A stretch of 36,991 bases of DNA from Bacteroidia bacterium (GTDB lineage: Bacteria; Bacteroidota; Bacteroidia; Bacteroidales; Prolixibacteraceae): contig JAPLDR010000051.1 in assembly GCA_026391655.1 (NCBI GenBank), forward strand, positions 1 through 36,991. The letters are read 5' to 3'. The position numbers and the translations under genes were made by a program. Each line of letters starts with the position of its first letter. Positions within the stretch are counted from its first letter, which is position 1. The notes beneath the pieces are model-generated. The model saw only the letters and a list, made by a program, of their open reading frames with translations, ran no database searches and was not told the origin of the DNA. Shown here piece after piece: positions 8,124-17,822 of this stretch.

Positions 8124-9908
8124 TTAAAGCTGAATAATAAGCACAACCTTTTGTGAATCGCGAAGCACCTCAACGCTAATGGTTTCACCATGTTTGAGCT
8201 GATTCATCCTGAACATGTAATCCTGAATGTTGTTTACGGGTTTCCCGTTAATTGACGTAATGATATCGCCCTTCTTCATACCTCCGAGTGCGGCAGGTTT
8301 TCCGGGAGTCACCAAATCGGCGCGTAAACCGTTTTTAACGTTTCCGGCAAAGTCGGGCATAATTCCAAGTGTAACGCCTTTCCTTCGCGTGCCGCGGCCT
8401 ATTTCTACTTTTGGCCCCGCTTCCTTAAAGGTCAGTTTGGTATCCATATTGGCCAGATCAACAATAATTTTGTATGCCACGTCTGAAATTTTCACCATTC
8501 CCTGATAATTGATTTTATCCCAGGTGTCAGCCGGTGTATGGTAATCGAGATGAGCACCTGAAGTGACAAACAGCACAGGAATATTTTTACCATAGAACGA
8601 CGCATGATCCGACGGGCCATAACCTTCCTCAGATAAGGTGAGTTTTAAAACAGTGGTATCGGTCGAGGCATATATTATTTTTTTAAACGAGTCTGCAGTC
8701 CCGACTCCGCCAATCTGGACCTGCGAATTTTCATTCAACCGGCCAACCATATCGAGATTAACCATGGCATTCACTTTATTCAAATCGACAGTTGAATTAT
8801 CAACAAATCGTTTTGAACCAAGCAGTCCCTCTTCTTCACCAGCGAAAGAAATCACCAGAATACTTCTTTTATGACTTTTGGGTGTAGCAGCTAACTTCTG
8901 CGCCAGTTCGAGTATCATCCCCACGCCTGAAGCATTATCATCGGCTCCGTGATGTACACCAAGCGTATCCGGTACGCGACTACCGGAACCGCCACCGCCC
9001 ATGCCAAGATGATCGAAATGCGCACCTATAATTACAAATTGGTTTTTCAATGTTTTATCACTTCCCGGAATTTCCATCACGACATTACGTGTTGGAATAG
9101 TTGTCTCAACCACGTCTGACTGACCCGAAACAGTAACTCCTGTATTAAAACTATCAGCTTTTCGAAGTTCATTGAGTTTTTTCTCGAGATCTTCTATTGC
9201 TAACTTTTTAGGTTCAAGTATCTGATTGGCAATCTTTCTTGATATTCTGAAAGCAGGTATTCCAACCGACTGCTCACCTTTGGCCAACGGCTCAAACTTA
9301 TCCTCCGAATCGAAAATCTTTCCCGAAACAAGTAATACAGCAGAAGCACCCATGTCTTTTGCCTGAAGAACTTTATCCCGGTCGCGACTGTACTTTATAA
9401 ATGGGCTCATTGTTTTTTCAATCTCAGGATCGGCCCTGAGAATCATCACAATCTTCCCTTTTACAGCATTTCCTGTATAATCACTCCATTTCAGGCTGTC
9501 TTCGTTTATTTCAAAACCATAACCGGCAAAAACTACTTCGCCACAGAACGAACTATTTTGTGAAAAAGCAAAAGGGGCAAAATCGGTACCCAACGTTAGC
9601 GATGTTCCATTTATCTTCAGACTGTTTGCCGGACCATTAATAATTTTGTCAGTTACCCTGAAATGCTGGAAACCTTTATCATACAATGGAATCAGTCCAC
9701 TCTCTTTTAAATCCCTGCGGATATATTCAGCTGCCAGACTGTCGCCTGCACTTCCTGTAAGCCGACCTTTTAGTTCGTCGGATGCCAGATAACTAATATG
9801 CTTCTTAAGCTCATTTACAGTTACTTCCTTCGATCTTTTCTTATCTTGTGTAAAAGAGATGGTGATCAATACCATTAAAATAAATCCAATTCTTCCAAAA
9901 ATTCTCAT
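8124..9908 (-). CDS. Exported M28 zinc aminopeptidase with PA and PDZ domains
   Basis: A 594-residue protein. The order is: signal peptide (residues 1-21), a lid with a PA-type domain (about 120-235), the M28 catalytic domain (about 265-490) and a C-terminal PDZ domain (about 500-594, with KPAALGGMKKGDIITSINGK). The zinc site is complete: His297 (GAHFDH), Asp323 (GADDNASG), Glu358/359 (GEEEG), Asp386 (NLDMVGR) and His457 (DYHTPADTW). M28 enzymes with this layout trim N-terminal residues from peptides in the periplasm or outside the cell. The PDZ domain suggests binding of peptide C-termini or of a partner. The gene lies 147 bases downstream of the PAP2 gene and ends at the shared terminator. 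Confidence 0.95.
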   Translation of the reverse strand: MRIFGRIGFILMVLITISFTQDKKRSKEVTVNELKKHISYLASDELKGRLTGSAGDSLAAEYIRRDLKESGLIPLYDKGFQHFRVTDKIINGPANSLKINGTSLTLGTDFAPFAFSQNSSFCGEVVFAGYGFEINEDSLKWSDYTGNAVKGKIVMILRADPEIEKTMSPFIKYSRDRDKVLQAKDMGASAVLLVSGKIFDSEDKFEPLAKGEQSVGIPAFRISRKIANQILEPKKLAIEDLEKKLNELRKADSFNTGVTVSGQSDVVETTIPTRNVVMEIPGSDKTLKNQFVIIGAHFDHLGMGGGGSGSRVPDTLGVHHGADDNASGVGMILELAQKLAATPKSHKRSILVISFAGEEEGLLGSKRFVDNSTVDLNKVNAMVNLDMVGRLNENSQVQIGGVGTADSFKKIIYASTDTTVLKLTLSEEGYGPSDHASFYGKNIPVLFVTSGAHLDYHTPADTWDKINYQGMVKISDVAYKIIVDLANMDTKLTFKEAGPKVEIGRGTRRKGVTLGIMPDFAGNVKNGLRADLVTPGKPAALGGMKKGDIITSINGKPVNNIQDYMFRMNQLKHGETISVEVLRDSQKVVLIIQL

Positions 9909-10055
9909 AGCCTACATTTTAACAGGTGAAATTGAAAAACGGGTTAAAATTAATCAATTTGATAATATTGTGATTACAAGATAAATTTATCCTTTCACCT
10001 ATAAGCTACAGGTACTTATGCTGCCTGGAATATTCTGCCTAAACTTTGGAGTGTT

Positions 10056-10904
10056 CTAATTTTTAGCTAATTGGCGGTTAAGATTAATCGAAATAGTAAC
10101 CGAAGGATAAATGGAAGCCACATTAATCCGGTGCCGTTTCCCTTCATGCAAATCTACTACCCAATTACCGACAAAGTATCCAATTCCGGCAGCCAGTATT
10201 TCATCCGACAGAAAATGCTGATCCTGGTAAATGCGTGAAAACATGGTGAATGCTGCAGGTACATAAGCCAGAATTTTAAAGACTGTTTTATTGGCATGAC
10301 GCGACATTACCGTTGAAAGTGCCATGGCACTCGTTGTATGGCCGCTTGGCATAGAGTTATAATCTACATTAAAAAAGCTAAACGGATGATAACTGAATGC
10401 TCCTTCATATGCATAAGGTCTGGCTCTGCCTATTGTATTTTTAAGCACATGGGTAATGAGTTCTGCATAAAGTCCCGCCTGCACCAATTCAATGGAGACT
10501 TTTTTGGCTCTGTTATCTTTGGCAATCAATCCATATATACCAAAAACGCCAGCTAATCCTCCGATTGCATACCATTCTCCGTACACTCTTCCCCCCACTA
10601 TGAAAACACTGTTATTGTATCGCTGATTGCCCTGGGTTGAGTTTACGATTGCCTGATCAAATGGCATTACTGCCATTGTTGCTGCGACTACTATACTAAC
10701 CCTAAGCCAGTCCTTCCCTTTCCATTGAGTAGGTTGTTTAACAAACAGAAATGTTTCGTGTCCAAACTGAGATATGCTATATGGCTTGTATTCCTGCTCC
10801 TTTTCCCCTTTCGTCTCGGGAACTGTATCTTTCTTCGCTTCCTGCGCAAATACGCCGGATTGGAAGGTACAAAAGAGAACTAATATGAGAAATTTGGACA
10901 ACAC
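10056..10904 (-). CDS. PAP2-family lipid phosphatase
   Basis: A 282-residue protein with a signal peptide (cleavage near VFAQ, residue 20) and several hydrophobic helices. The three PAP2 phosphatase motifs are intact: KNTIGRARP (residues 155-163), PSGH (186-189) and SR.....H...D (Ser223, Arg224, His230, Asp234). The enzyme should remove phosphate from a membrane lipid such as phosphatidic acid, undecaprenyl pyrophosphate or a lipid A species, on the periplasmic side. It sits 40 bases after the DUF3943 outer-membrane gene on the same strand, which favours a cell-envelope role and one transcript. Confidence 0.93.
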   Translation of the reverse strand: MLSKFLILVLFCTFQSGVFAQEAKKDTVPETKGEKEQEYKPYSISQFGHETFLFVKQPTQWKGKDWLRVSIVVAATMAVMPFDQAIVNSTQGNQRYNNSVFIVGGRVYGEWYAIGGLAGVFGIYGLIAKDNRAKKVSIELVQAGLYAELITHVLKNTIGRARPYAYEGAFSYHPFSFFNVDYNSMPSGHTTSAMALSTVMSRHANKTVFKILAYVPAAFTMFSRIYQDQHFLSDEILAAGIGYFVGNWVVDLHEGKRHRINVASIYPSVTISINLNRQLAKN

Positions 10905-10944
10905 CTGATTTAAATTATTTTTGAGTAATACGTGACAGTTAATT

Positions 10945-12498
10945 TCAATTATATTGGCCTTTTCGCTGACGGTCTTCGAAATAAAGGAGCAGAAAGATTT
11001 TCTGTTCAGTTCTCATCGAATGTAAGGTCGGATAATTGCGAAGATATTGGTCATTTATATAGATGTAATTTTCAAATCCAACGCGCAGAGCATGATGAAT
11101 CTGTATAGTAATCCTTGGTTTAATAATTTGGATAAAATTAGTCCCTGGCGCACCCTGGTAAGTATGAATCAAATAATTATAATAAATCAATGACAGATCC
11201 GCGTATTTACCAAGATTGAGTGTACTTTCAAATTTTGCCTGCAATCCTCCGCCAAAATTATAATCTCTGACCGTCGCCGTATCAGTAACAATCTCCGTAC
11301 TGTTTCCCGCTAATGGTATAATAGCGAGATGTATATTGGTGTAAAGATTACTCGTAGTACTTATTGGTAATTTTGAAAATACCCCACCGCCAAAACCTAT
11401 GGCACCTAACTCAAATGTACTGTTATCCCAATAATCGTAATATTGAAATCCCCCCGCAAGGATGGCTAATTTCCCAAGCTGCGAATTTTTGCCGAATAAA
11501 ATACCATAGCCGGTTACGTTATCAAGTAATTTTCGTCCCACTCCAAAATTCAAATCTGCACGAAGTCTGAAAAAATCAAAAGGTTTTCGTTTACGGATTT
11601 CAAACGGATTTCCATAATCAAACTGGGCGTTGAACATTACATTGTTAGTTCCATTTCCGAAGGGGCCATTCTTTTCATCATTTATCCTGTGAAGTCCGGC
11701 GTATATGGAAATATTTAGTGGTTCTTTCTCATAAACCTCTTTATTGGTTATCCTGAAAGTTTTTCCCTGTATCAGCCTGTTAATGCCTCTCATGGGGTCA
11801 ATTAAACCTGCCGCTATTTCACGGAACACCCTATCTCCGCCTCTTGTGCGGTCATCGAGGACATTTGAACTTAAACGGTATAGTACTTCGCCGAGAAATG
11901 CTCCGCTAATAGAAGTATTGATTATATCGTTATAGGAAGGGCGAGTAGTTTCTCCAAAATATTCCCACATCAGGCTGCCTCCTGCAGCAAAACAATATGA
12001 TGCAAAATAATTATAACCGTTCGAACGCGCAGAACTAAATGAAAGAGCTCCGGAATAGGGATGACCAACAAAATTTACTCCGAACCGATCATTATCCCAT
12101 TCCCACCCGTATTTTATATTATTCTTCCACGAATCGATTCCAACACGGGCATAATCAGCTTTCAACACAAAACGGTCAAATAGCTGTGTTGAAAGAAGAC
12201 CTCCCATTGCGCCTAAAGTTACATGCATGATGGAATATTTCTTATTGTATTCCGGATCGTCATCAAGCAAATCCCCGTATTTATTTTGAAAAGTAGTATC
12301 TATGAGTGCACTTTTTTTAGGTTCATTGCCGGCTCCTGATTTATCGGAATGCAGTGCTATTTTTTTCTCCTTGATCTGTTCCAGTTGCTTACCTCTGCTG
12401 CCTTTACCCGGCACAATTGTGTCGTGTTTGGCAGGAACCTGCGCAAAAAGAAATGTAGAAGATAAAAGTAACAAGGCTATAAAACAGACTGTTCTCAT
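10945..12498 (-). CDS. DUF3943 outer-membrane beta-barrel protein
   Basis: A 517-residue exported protein (signal peptide ending TFLFAQ, about residue 20). A charged linker rich in Lys, Gly and Asp (to about 85) leads to the DUF3943 core, seen in the segment VGHPYSGALSFSSARSNGYN and in SLMWEYFGETTRPSYNDIIN and SGAFLGEVLYRLSSN. The second half alternates aromatic and polar residues, as in transmembrane beta strands, and ends in LYFEDRQRKGQYN. The family is uncharacterised; an outer-membrane location is inferred from signal and strand pattern. The next gene, 40 bases on, is a PAP2 phosphatase, so a joint role in envelope lipid handling is plausible. Confidence 0.88.
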   Translation of the reverse strand: MRTVCFIALLLLSSTFLFAQVPAKHDTIVPGKGSRGKQLEQIKEKKIALHSDKSGAGNEPKKSALIDTTFQNKYGDLLDDDPEYNKKYSIMHVTLGAMGGLLSTQLFDRFVLKADYARVGIDSWKNNIKYGWEWDNDRFGVNFVGHPYSGALSFSSARSNGYNYFASYCFAAGGSLMWEYFGETTRPSYNDIINTSISGAFLGEVLYRLSSNVLDDRTRGGDRVFREIAAGLIDPMRGINRLIQGKTFRITNKEVYEKEPLNISIYAGLHRINDEKNGPFGNGTNNVMFNAQFDYGNPFEIRKRKPFDFFRLRADLNFGVGRKLLDNVTGYGILFGKNSQLGKLAILAGGFQYYDYWDNSTFELGAIGFGGGVFSKLPISTTSNLYTNIHLAIIPLAGNSTEIVTDTATVRDYNFGGGLQAKFESTLNLGKYADLSLIYYNYLIHTYQGAPGTNFIQIIKPRITIQIHHALRVGFENYIYINDQYLRNYPTLHSMRTEQKIFLLLYFEDRQRKGQYN

Positions 12499-12665
12499 AT
12501 TTTCACCAATTATTAAAATGGACGATTAACAGGTAAGTTGACGATTTCGGATAACTTCCCTGACAATATTTTAGACAGTTACAAAGTTATGGTCGTACTC
12601 CCTTATAAAAGTTATACAACTTTTGAAATATGTTACATTATTCACACATTTTAAATAGAATATGA

Positions 12666-12697
12666 TTTTGATTTCATCTAAAATAATCGTAACTTGC
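12666..12697 (+). promoter_or_regulatory. Candidate Bacteroidota promoter of yccF
   Basis: TTTTG at 12666-12670, a 19-base spacer and TAACTTGC at 12690-12697 approximate the phylum's -33 TTTG / -7 TAnnTTTG pattern, about 30 bases before the yccF start. Confidence 0.45.
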
Positions 12698-12728
12698 CTA
12701 AACTATTTTACCATTTAAATCTAAGGTT

Positions 12729-13097
12729 ATGCGATTAATTGGAAATGTAATCTGGTTGATTTGTGGAGGTTTATTTACCTGTCTGGGATATCTGTGGGGT
12801 GGCTTCTTATTATGTCTGACCATTATCGGAATTCCATGGGGATTGCAGGCCATGAAGATTGGAATTGCACATCTGGCACCATTCGGAAGAGAAGTTGTTC
12901 CTACAGGTGGATCAATACCCTTGATTTCGTTTATTCTAAACCTGATCTGGATTGTTTTTGCCGGAATCTGGATTGCCCTTGCCGAGCTTGTTTTTGGACT
13001 GTTATTTTGCATCACAATTATAGGAATACCATTTGGTTTGCAGCATTTTAAGCTGATGAGACTGGCATTTTACCCGTTCGGGTACGATTTACGATAG
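12729..13097 (+). CDS. yccF: YccF-domain inner-membrane protein
   Basis: A 122-residue hydrophobic protein with two copies of the YccF (DUF307) repeat: residues 1-50 (IGNVIWLICGGLFTCLGYLW, then CLTIIGIPWGLQAMKIG) and residues 65-115 (LILNLIWIVFAGIWIALAEL, then CITIIGIPFGLQHFKL). The length matches the family's usual 120-150 residues. It is a predicted multi-pass inner-membrane protein of unknown biochemical function. It stands alone, between the divergent DUF3943 gene and the convergent hybrid kinase. Confidence 0.95.
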   Translation: MRLIGNVIWLICGGLFTCLGYLWGGFLLCLTIIGIPWGLQAMKIGIAHLAPFGREVVPTGGSIPLISFILNLIWIVFAGIWIALAELVFGLLFCITIIGIPFGLQHFKLMRLAFYPFGYDLR

Positions 13098-13122
13098 GGA
13101 GAAAGTTATAAGTTTTTATGTT

Positions 13123-13150
13123 TGATAAGTGAAAAACTTTTCACTTATCA
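13123..13150. terminator. Probable bidirectional terminator hairpin
   Basis: A perfect 13-bp stem (13123-13135 with 13138-13150), with A and T tracts inside the arms, lies 26 bases after the yccF stop and before the convergent hybrid kinase stop. No separate T-run follows, so termination is likely but not certain. Confidence 0.55.
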
Positions 13151-13267
13151 CTAAATCGTCGAACTTGTTTTAGTATCGAATCAGAACATTAACCAGTTTT
13201 TACCTTACCTAGTTTTCATCCGTCAAATGAGGAATATATCGTAGAATCAGGGCATATTATCGCAAGT

Positions 13268-16200
13268 CTACTCTTTAATCTCTGAAAGCTCAACAGGAAT
13301 GGATAAAGAAAAAGTACTTCCCTTTCCCGGTTCTGAAACCACTTTTAATTCGCCATTCAAAATTTTGGCAATCTTTTGCGAGATCGCCAATCCAATACCA
13401 ATTCCTCCATAAGTTCTTGTAAATGAGTCATCACCCTGTCTGAAATAATCGAAGATAATGCTTTGTTTTTCCAGTGGAATACCAATGCCTGAATCTTTAA
13501 TATAAAATACAAGATTTGACTCATGTTCAATTGTATAGCCAAACTCAATTGTTCCCTTATGGGTGAATTTAACCGCATTCTTGAACAGATTAGTAAGTAC
13601 CTGATTGATTTTACTTCTGTCAGCAGTTACATAACTCGACAGCCAACGGGTATCGGGTTTGAAGATCAGTTGAATTTGTTCCTGCTTGGCTGAAGTTCTA
13701 AGAATATTGTCGAACGATGCTTTGTTCTCCATAAATTGATCGATCAGACTGAATGTCTGTTTACGAAGTTGGATATTCGTATGTTCGACCAGCGCCAGAT
13801 CGAAAACACCCTCAATAATTGAGAGCAGACTTTGTCCGCTTGTTTGAATACTTGAAGCGAAAGTGATATTTTCTTCAGGATCAGCACCTGTCAAAATCAT
13901 TTCGCTGAAACCAAGAATATGATTAAGCGGTGTACGTAATTCGTGATTCATAGTAGCCAGAAATGCCGATTTCAGGCGGTTGGTCTCCTCTGCTATCTCT
14001 TTAGCGGTAATCAGATCATCGAGCATATTCTTCTTTTCGGAGATATCATCCATGATCAGAATATAGTTGCTGATTGCCCCTTCGCTGTTCATTAGCGACG
14101 ATATTGTCACATCTTCCCAATAAACAGATCTGTCTTTACGCCGGTTTTGATATTCGCATTTCCATACCTTTCCTGCTTTTAGATTCTCCCACATGAAATC
14201 AAAATCAGTCCCGGGAATATGTCCACGGTTAAATATTCTGGGAGTTTTTTTAATTACCTCTTCTATTGTGTATTGAGTCAGGGTTGTAAAAGCGTTATTT
14301 ACAAATTCAATATTTCCATTAGCATCGGTAATAATTGTTGAAACCGGACTTTGTCCTATTGCTTTACTGAGCTTCCTAATTAAAATCTCGTCTTTCTTTT
14401 GACCAGTAATATCCTCTTTGACAGCCAGGAAATGTGTAATATTTCCGTTCTCATCTTTAATGGGTGATATTAAAGCATCTTCGAAATATTCCTCGCCGCC
14501 TTTCTTTTTGTTTTTAAACTGCCCATGCCATTCGCCTCCTGCCAAAATAGTGTTCCACATATCGGTATACTCAGACGAAGAAGTTGAGCCTGACTTTAAA
14601 ATCCTTGGGTTCTCACCCAATACTTCGTTAAACGAATAACCTGTTAACTCGGTAAATTTAGGATTGACGTATTCAATTTGACCCATCGTATCCGTAATCA
14701 CAATAGAAGCCGGATTTTGTTCGACGGCCCGGGAAAGAACTCTCAGTTCGCCTTCAACTCTCATTCGATCAGTAACATCCCTGAGTATGCCTACATGATA
14801 GAGAATATCACCTTTTTCATCAGTATTGAACCAACTGTGATCCTCTACCCAAATTACAGATCCGTCCTTTCTTTTTAACCTGAATACTGCAATTCCTCCT
14901 TCTTTTTTATTTGAGACTAACCGGTTGCGTTCTTCGGTATCGAAATACAACTCATTTTTAATGTTTATTGCCATCATCTCCTCTTTGCTATCATAACCTA
15001 ACATGGTTACCAGAGCCGGGTTTGCCGAGACAAACTTTCCATCAAAAGTGCTTTTATAAACTCCATCCGGCATCTTATCCACCAGATTACGGTAGAGTTC
15101 CTCGCTCGTTGTCAATGCTTCTTCAATCAGTTTTCGTTCCGTTATATCATATCCAATTCCAACCAATCCCTGAACTTTCCGGTTTTCGTCATAAAAAGGA
15201 ATTTTGGAAGAGAGTCTCCAATATTGCTTTCCGTTTGAATCAATGGAATATGTCTCCCTGTTAATCAACGGTATTCCTGTTAGTATCACAGACAAATCCT
15301 CCTGAAAGCCATCAATACCTTCTGGCGCAGGGAATAATTCGATATCTGTTTTACCAATGATTTCAGATTCGGAAGCATAACCCATATGCCCTAGATCAGC
15401 TTTGTTTGCAACAATTTTCCGGCATAGTGTATCCTTGACAAAGATGCTATCAGGTAAATTATCGATAAGTGTTCTGAGTAATGAACGCTCCTGTATGATT
15501 ACTTCTTCCGCCTTATGTCGGGCGGTTATGTCAACATAGGAGGTGAGCAGATGGTGAAGCGATCCATCAGGATTCCGCTCACAAACAACTGAAAGTGTGA
15601 TATATATGAGAGAACCGTCTTTTCGGACAAACCTTTTATCAATTTCATACCTATCCAAACGTCCTTCTGACATCTCAGTGAACAGTCCGAGATTTTTTTC
15701 AACATCTTCGGGATAAGTCAGGTCGATCCAGGTCAATCCTTTTAATTCTTCTTTTGAATAGCCTAACATCTGGCACAGAACCTGGTTAACCTCAAGCCAT
15801 ATTTTTCCCGGCGAAGTCACACTCATTCCAACAGAACAGTTCTCAAAATAATTCTGAAATGCCTTTCTGCTTTGCATCAATGAGAGCTCAGCTTCTCTTC
15901 GCACCTGAACCTGCGCTTTTAATTCCTCGAAAAGAGCTGATTGCGTTTTACGTCGCTGATCGAGTTCCTCAAAAGCAACCTTAAGCTCTTTCTCTGTTCT
16001 TTTGCGTTGCCTCAACTCAATTTCCAGATTTCTGGTACGCAGTTTGACCAATTCTTCGAGCCGCTTCTTCTCATTTCGCTTCCTATCCACCGCCTCTTTG
16101 ATCCGGAGCATCGCGCGAATCTGTGCAGTTAATTCTGATTTATCCAGCGGCTTTGCCAGGAACGCATCAGCACCACATTCGAGTGCTTTTATCCTGCATT

Positions 16201-16483
16201 CCCGGTCGGTTTTTGCAGCGGTAACCATGACTACCGGGATGTGTTTAATAAACTTATCCGATTTTATGGTAGTACAAACTTCATAACCATTCATACCGGG
16301 CATCACAATATCAAGCAGCACGACATCAGGCCTATGGTTACGACAAAGCACTAACCCTTCGCGTCCGGAAGTAGCACTAATAAATTTGATTGTTGGAAAA
16401 GCTTCGATTAATAAAGCTTTTAATACTATTAGGTTATCTTCAATATCGTCGATCGCCAGTATCTTTTTAATTTTATCTTTCAT
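13268..16483 (-). CDS. Hybrid sensor histidine kinase: receiver, coiled coil, five PAS domains, HisKA, HATPase
   Basis: A 1071-residue cytoplasmic protein with no transmembrane helix. It starts with a complete receiver domain (acid pocket Asp12/Asp13, phosphorylation site Asp58, Thr88, Lys111). A charged coiled coil (about 127-205) follows, then five PAS/PAC units starting near residues 208, 335, 460, 590 and 715. The HisKA has the phospho-accepting His847 in MNHELRTPLN, and the HATPase shows N-box Asn969, DSGIG at 997 and GIGIGL at 1027. With the receiver at the N-terminus, it probably takes phosphate or input from another kinase rather than passing it on. PAS domains commonly bind small ligands, heme or flavin; the signal here is unknown. 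The frameshifted PAS gene lies 136 bases upstream on the same strand. Confidence 0.93.
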   Translation of the reverse strand: MKDKIKKILAIDDIEDNLIVLKALLIEAFPTIKFISATSGREGLVLCRNHRPDVVLLDIVMPGMNGYEVCTTIKSDKFIKHIPVVMVTAAKTDRECRIKALECGADAFLAKPLDKSELTAQIRAMLRIKEAVDRKRNEKKRLEELVKLRTRNLEIELRQRKRTEKELKVAFEELDQRRKTQSALFEELKAQVQVRREAELSLMQSRKAFQNYFENCSVGMSVTSPGKIWLEVNQVLCQMLGYSKEELKGLTWIDLTYPEDVEKNLGLFTEMSEGRLDRYEIDKRFVRKDGSLIYITLSVVCERNPDGSLHHLLTSYVDITARHKAEEVIIQERSLLRTLIDNLPDSIFVKDTLCRKIVANKADLGHMGYASESEIIGKTDIELFPAPEGIDGFQEDLSVILTGIPLINRETYSIDSNGKQYWRLSSKIPFYDENRKVQGLVGIGYDITERKLIEEALTTSEELYRNLVDKMPDGVYKSTFDGKFVSANPALVTMLGYDSKEEMMAINIKNELYFDTEERNRLVSNKKEGGIAVFRLKRKDGSVIWVEDHSWFNTDEKGDILYHVGILRDVTDRMRVEGELRVLSRAVEQNPASIVITDTMGQIEYVNPKFTELTGYSFNEVLGENPRILKSGSTSSSEYTDMWNTILAGGEWHGQFKNKKKGGEEYFEDALISPIKDENGNITHFLAVKEDITGQKKDEILIRKLSKAIGQSPVSTIITDANGNIEFVNNAFTTLTQYTIEEVIKKTPRIFNRGHIPGTDFDFMWENLKAGKVWKCEYQNRRKDRSVYWEDVTISSLMNSEGAISNYILIMDDISEKKNMLDDLITAKEIAEETNRLKSAFLATMNHELRTPLNHILGFSEMILTGADPEENITFASSIQTSGQSLLSIIEGVFDLALVEHTNIQLRKQTFSLIDQFMENKASFDNILRTSAKQEQIQLIFKPDTRWLSSYVTADRSKINQVLTNLFKNAVKFTHKGTIEFGYTIEHESNLVFYIKDSGIGIPLEKQSIIFDYFRQGDDSFTRTYGGIGIGLAISQKIAKILNGELKVVSEPGKGSTFSLSIPVELSEIKE

Positions 16484-16516
16484 TTGTTAATAATTTATTT
16501 TTTAAAGGTCAAATGA

Positions 16517-16547
16517 AATTCGTCCCGATCAATGGGGACTCATTTCA
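16517..16547. repeat. 31-bp palindromic dispersed repeat, copy 1
   Basis: This copy differs at three positions from the copy at 24275-24305. Both centre on an 18-bp near-palindrome with consensus GTCCCGATCAATCGGGAC, and each copy carries one mismatch to it. Here extra flanking pairing (16511-16526 with 16535-16550) makes a 16-bp imperfect stem followed by a T-rich tract on the plus strand. Confidence 0.7.
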
Positions 16548-16619
16548 TTTTTTCTTTTCAAAAATTACAATATAGTGAAGTTTTTTCAATCTTCTGACCG
16601 TGTAAAAGTAATCATAATC

Positions 16620-17559
16620 CTAATACTTCAGTTTTTCTCCCAATCTTTCGAGTAAAAGATTGATCTCACTTTTCAAGGCAATCATTTTCCGTTCGCGCGT
16701 AATTGCCAGCTCATAATAAATCTCCAGTTCACTTAGTTTTCGTTTTAATGCCTTTTCGGTAAGCTTTCTTTCGGTGATGTCCCTGAAAAACGATTGAAAA
16801 GTACCGTCAGGCATCATGCGGGATTTCATCTTTTCGTATCAGCTCACGTTCCGATATCACTACCTCTCCTTTTCTTAGTTGCTCGTATTTTAGCGGTTTA
16901 TCTAAAAGTGTCTCATCTGTAAAAAGATCCTTCATGTTCATCTGTAACAATTCATTCCTGGAATAACCTGTTTGCTCAATAGCCACGGAGTTGACAGTGA
17001 TAAAATTTCCATTTTTATCACCTTGAAAAAATGCATCGGTTGCCAGCTCAAGCAACATCCTGTATCTTTCCTCGTTGATCCGGGTGGCTTCTTCAGCCAG
17101 TTTTTGACTGGTAATATCGACGGCAACTCCCGTCCATCGGGTACTCCCGTCATCAAGTTTTCGTGGACTTGACTCAAATCTCAGCCATTTTATGCTATTG
17201 TCAATCAGCAGTCGCACTTCTCCGATATAGGGTTCTTGAGACTGTTGAGCCAGCTCGTTGGATTTAATAAATTTTTGTAAATCATCCGGATGAATTTTTC
17301 TAAAAATCGCAGTAATTGCATCTTTTGAAAACTTCGTTTTATCAACTTTAAGGAGTTCGCAAAAACGGTCACTTACAAATTCGAATGAGGTCAATTCTAA
17401 AATCGATTTCCCACTTTCCTGTTTTTGAATCAACATCCGATAGATTCCGGCGCTCTGGTTAGAAACCAAATCAGCATATAACTGCTGACTCTCGACAAGC
17501 GCAACTTCGATTTGCTTAATGATCGATAATTCGGATTCCTTGTTACTCATTATTTTCAT
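16620..17559 (-). pseudogene. PAS-domain signalling protein, broken by a frameshift near 16840
   Basis: The first part (17559 to 16807, 250 residues) holds a PAS/PAC unit (about 20-155) and most of a second (about 160-240). It runs through GEVVISERELIRKD and stops abnormally at EIPHDA. The second part, in another frame (from about 16829 to 16620), resumes at SRMMPDGTFQSFFRDITERK, exactly how such a PAC segment should continue, and ends in the coiled coil ALKSEINLLLERLGEKLKY. About eight residues normally found between KDG and the MMPDG strand are absent, so a small out-of-frame deletion is likely. Even if repaired it would have no HisKA or HATPase domain; it would be a stand-alone PAS protein, perhaps an input partner for the neighbouring hybrid kinase. 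A sequencing error is the alternative. Confidence 0.75.
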
Positions 17560-17822
17560 TAATAGCGCGTATAATATTGTATATCAGATGGATGAAAAAA
17601 TAAAGAATTACATGATCGCATCCGACTAGTGATGTCCAAAGATAGAAATATTTTAATGTATGAGCAGAGGATTTGAATTTTTGACAATGCTTTATACATA
17701 AAAAAATTTCAACCTTAAGTCTGAATAAACTAAGTATTTACGGCATGCGTCATTCTTACACTTCAATCACCTTCTAACTTCATTAACAACTCGGACTTCA
17801 GGTTAACCAGGGAATTATAGTA

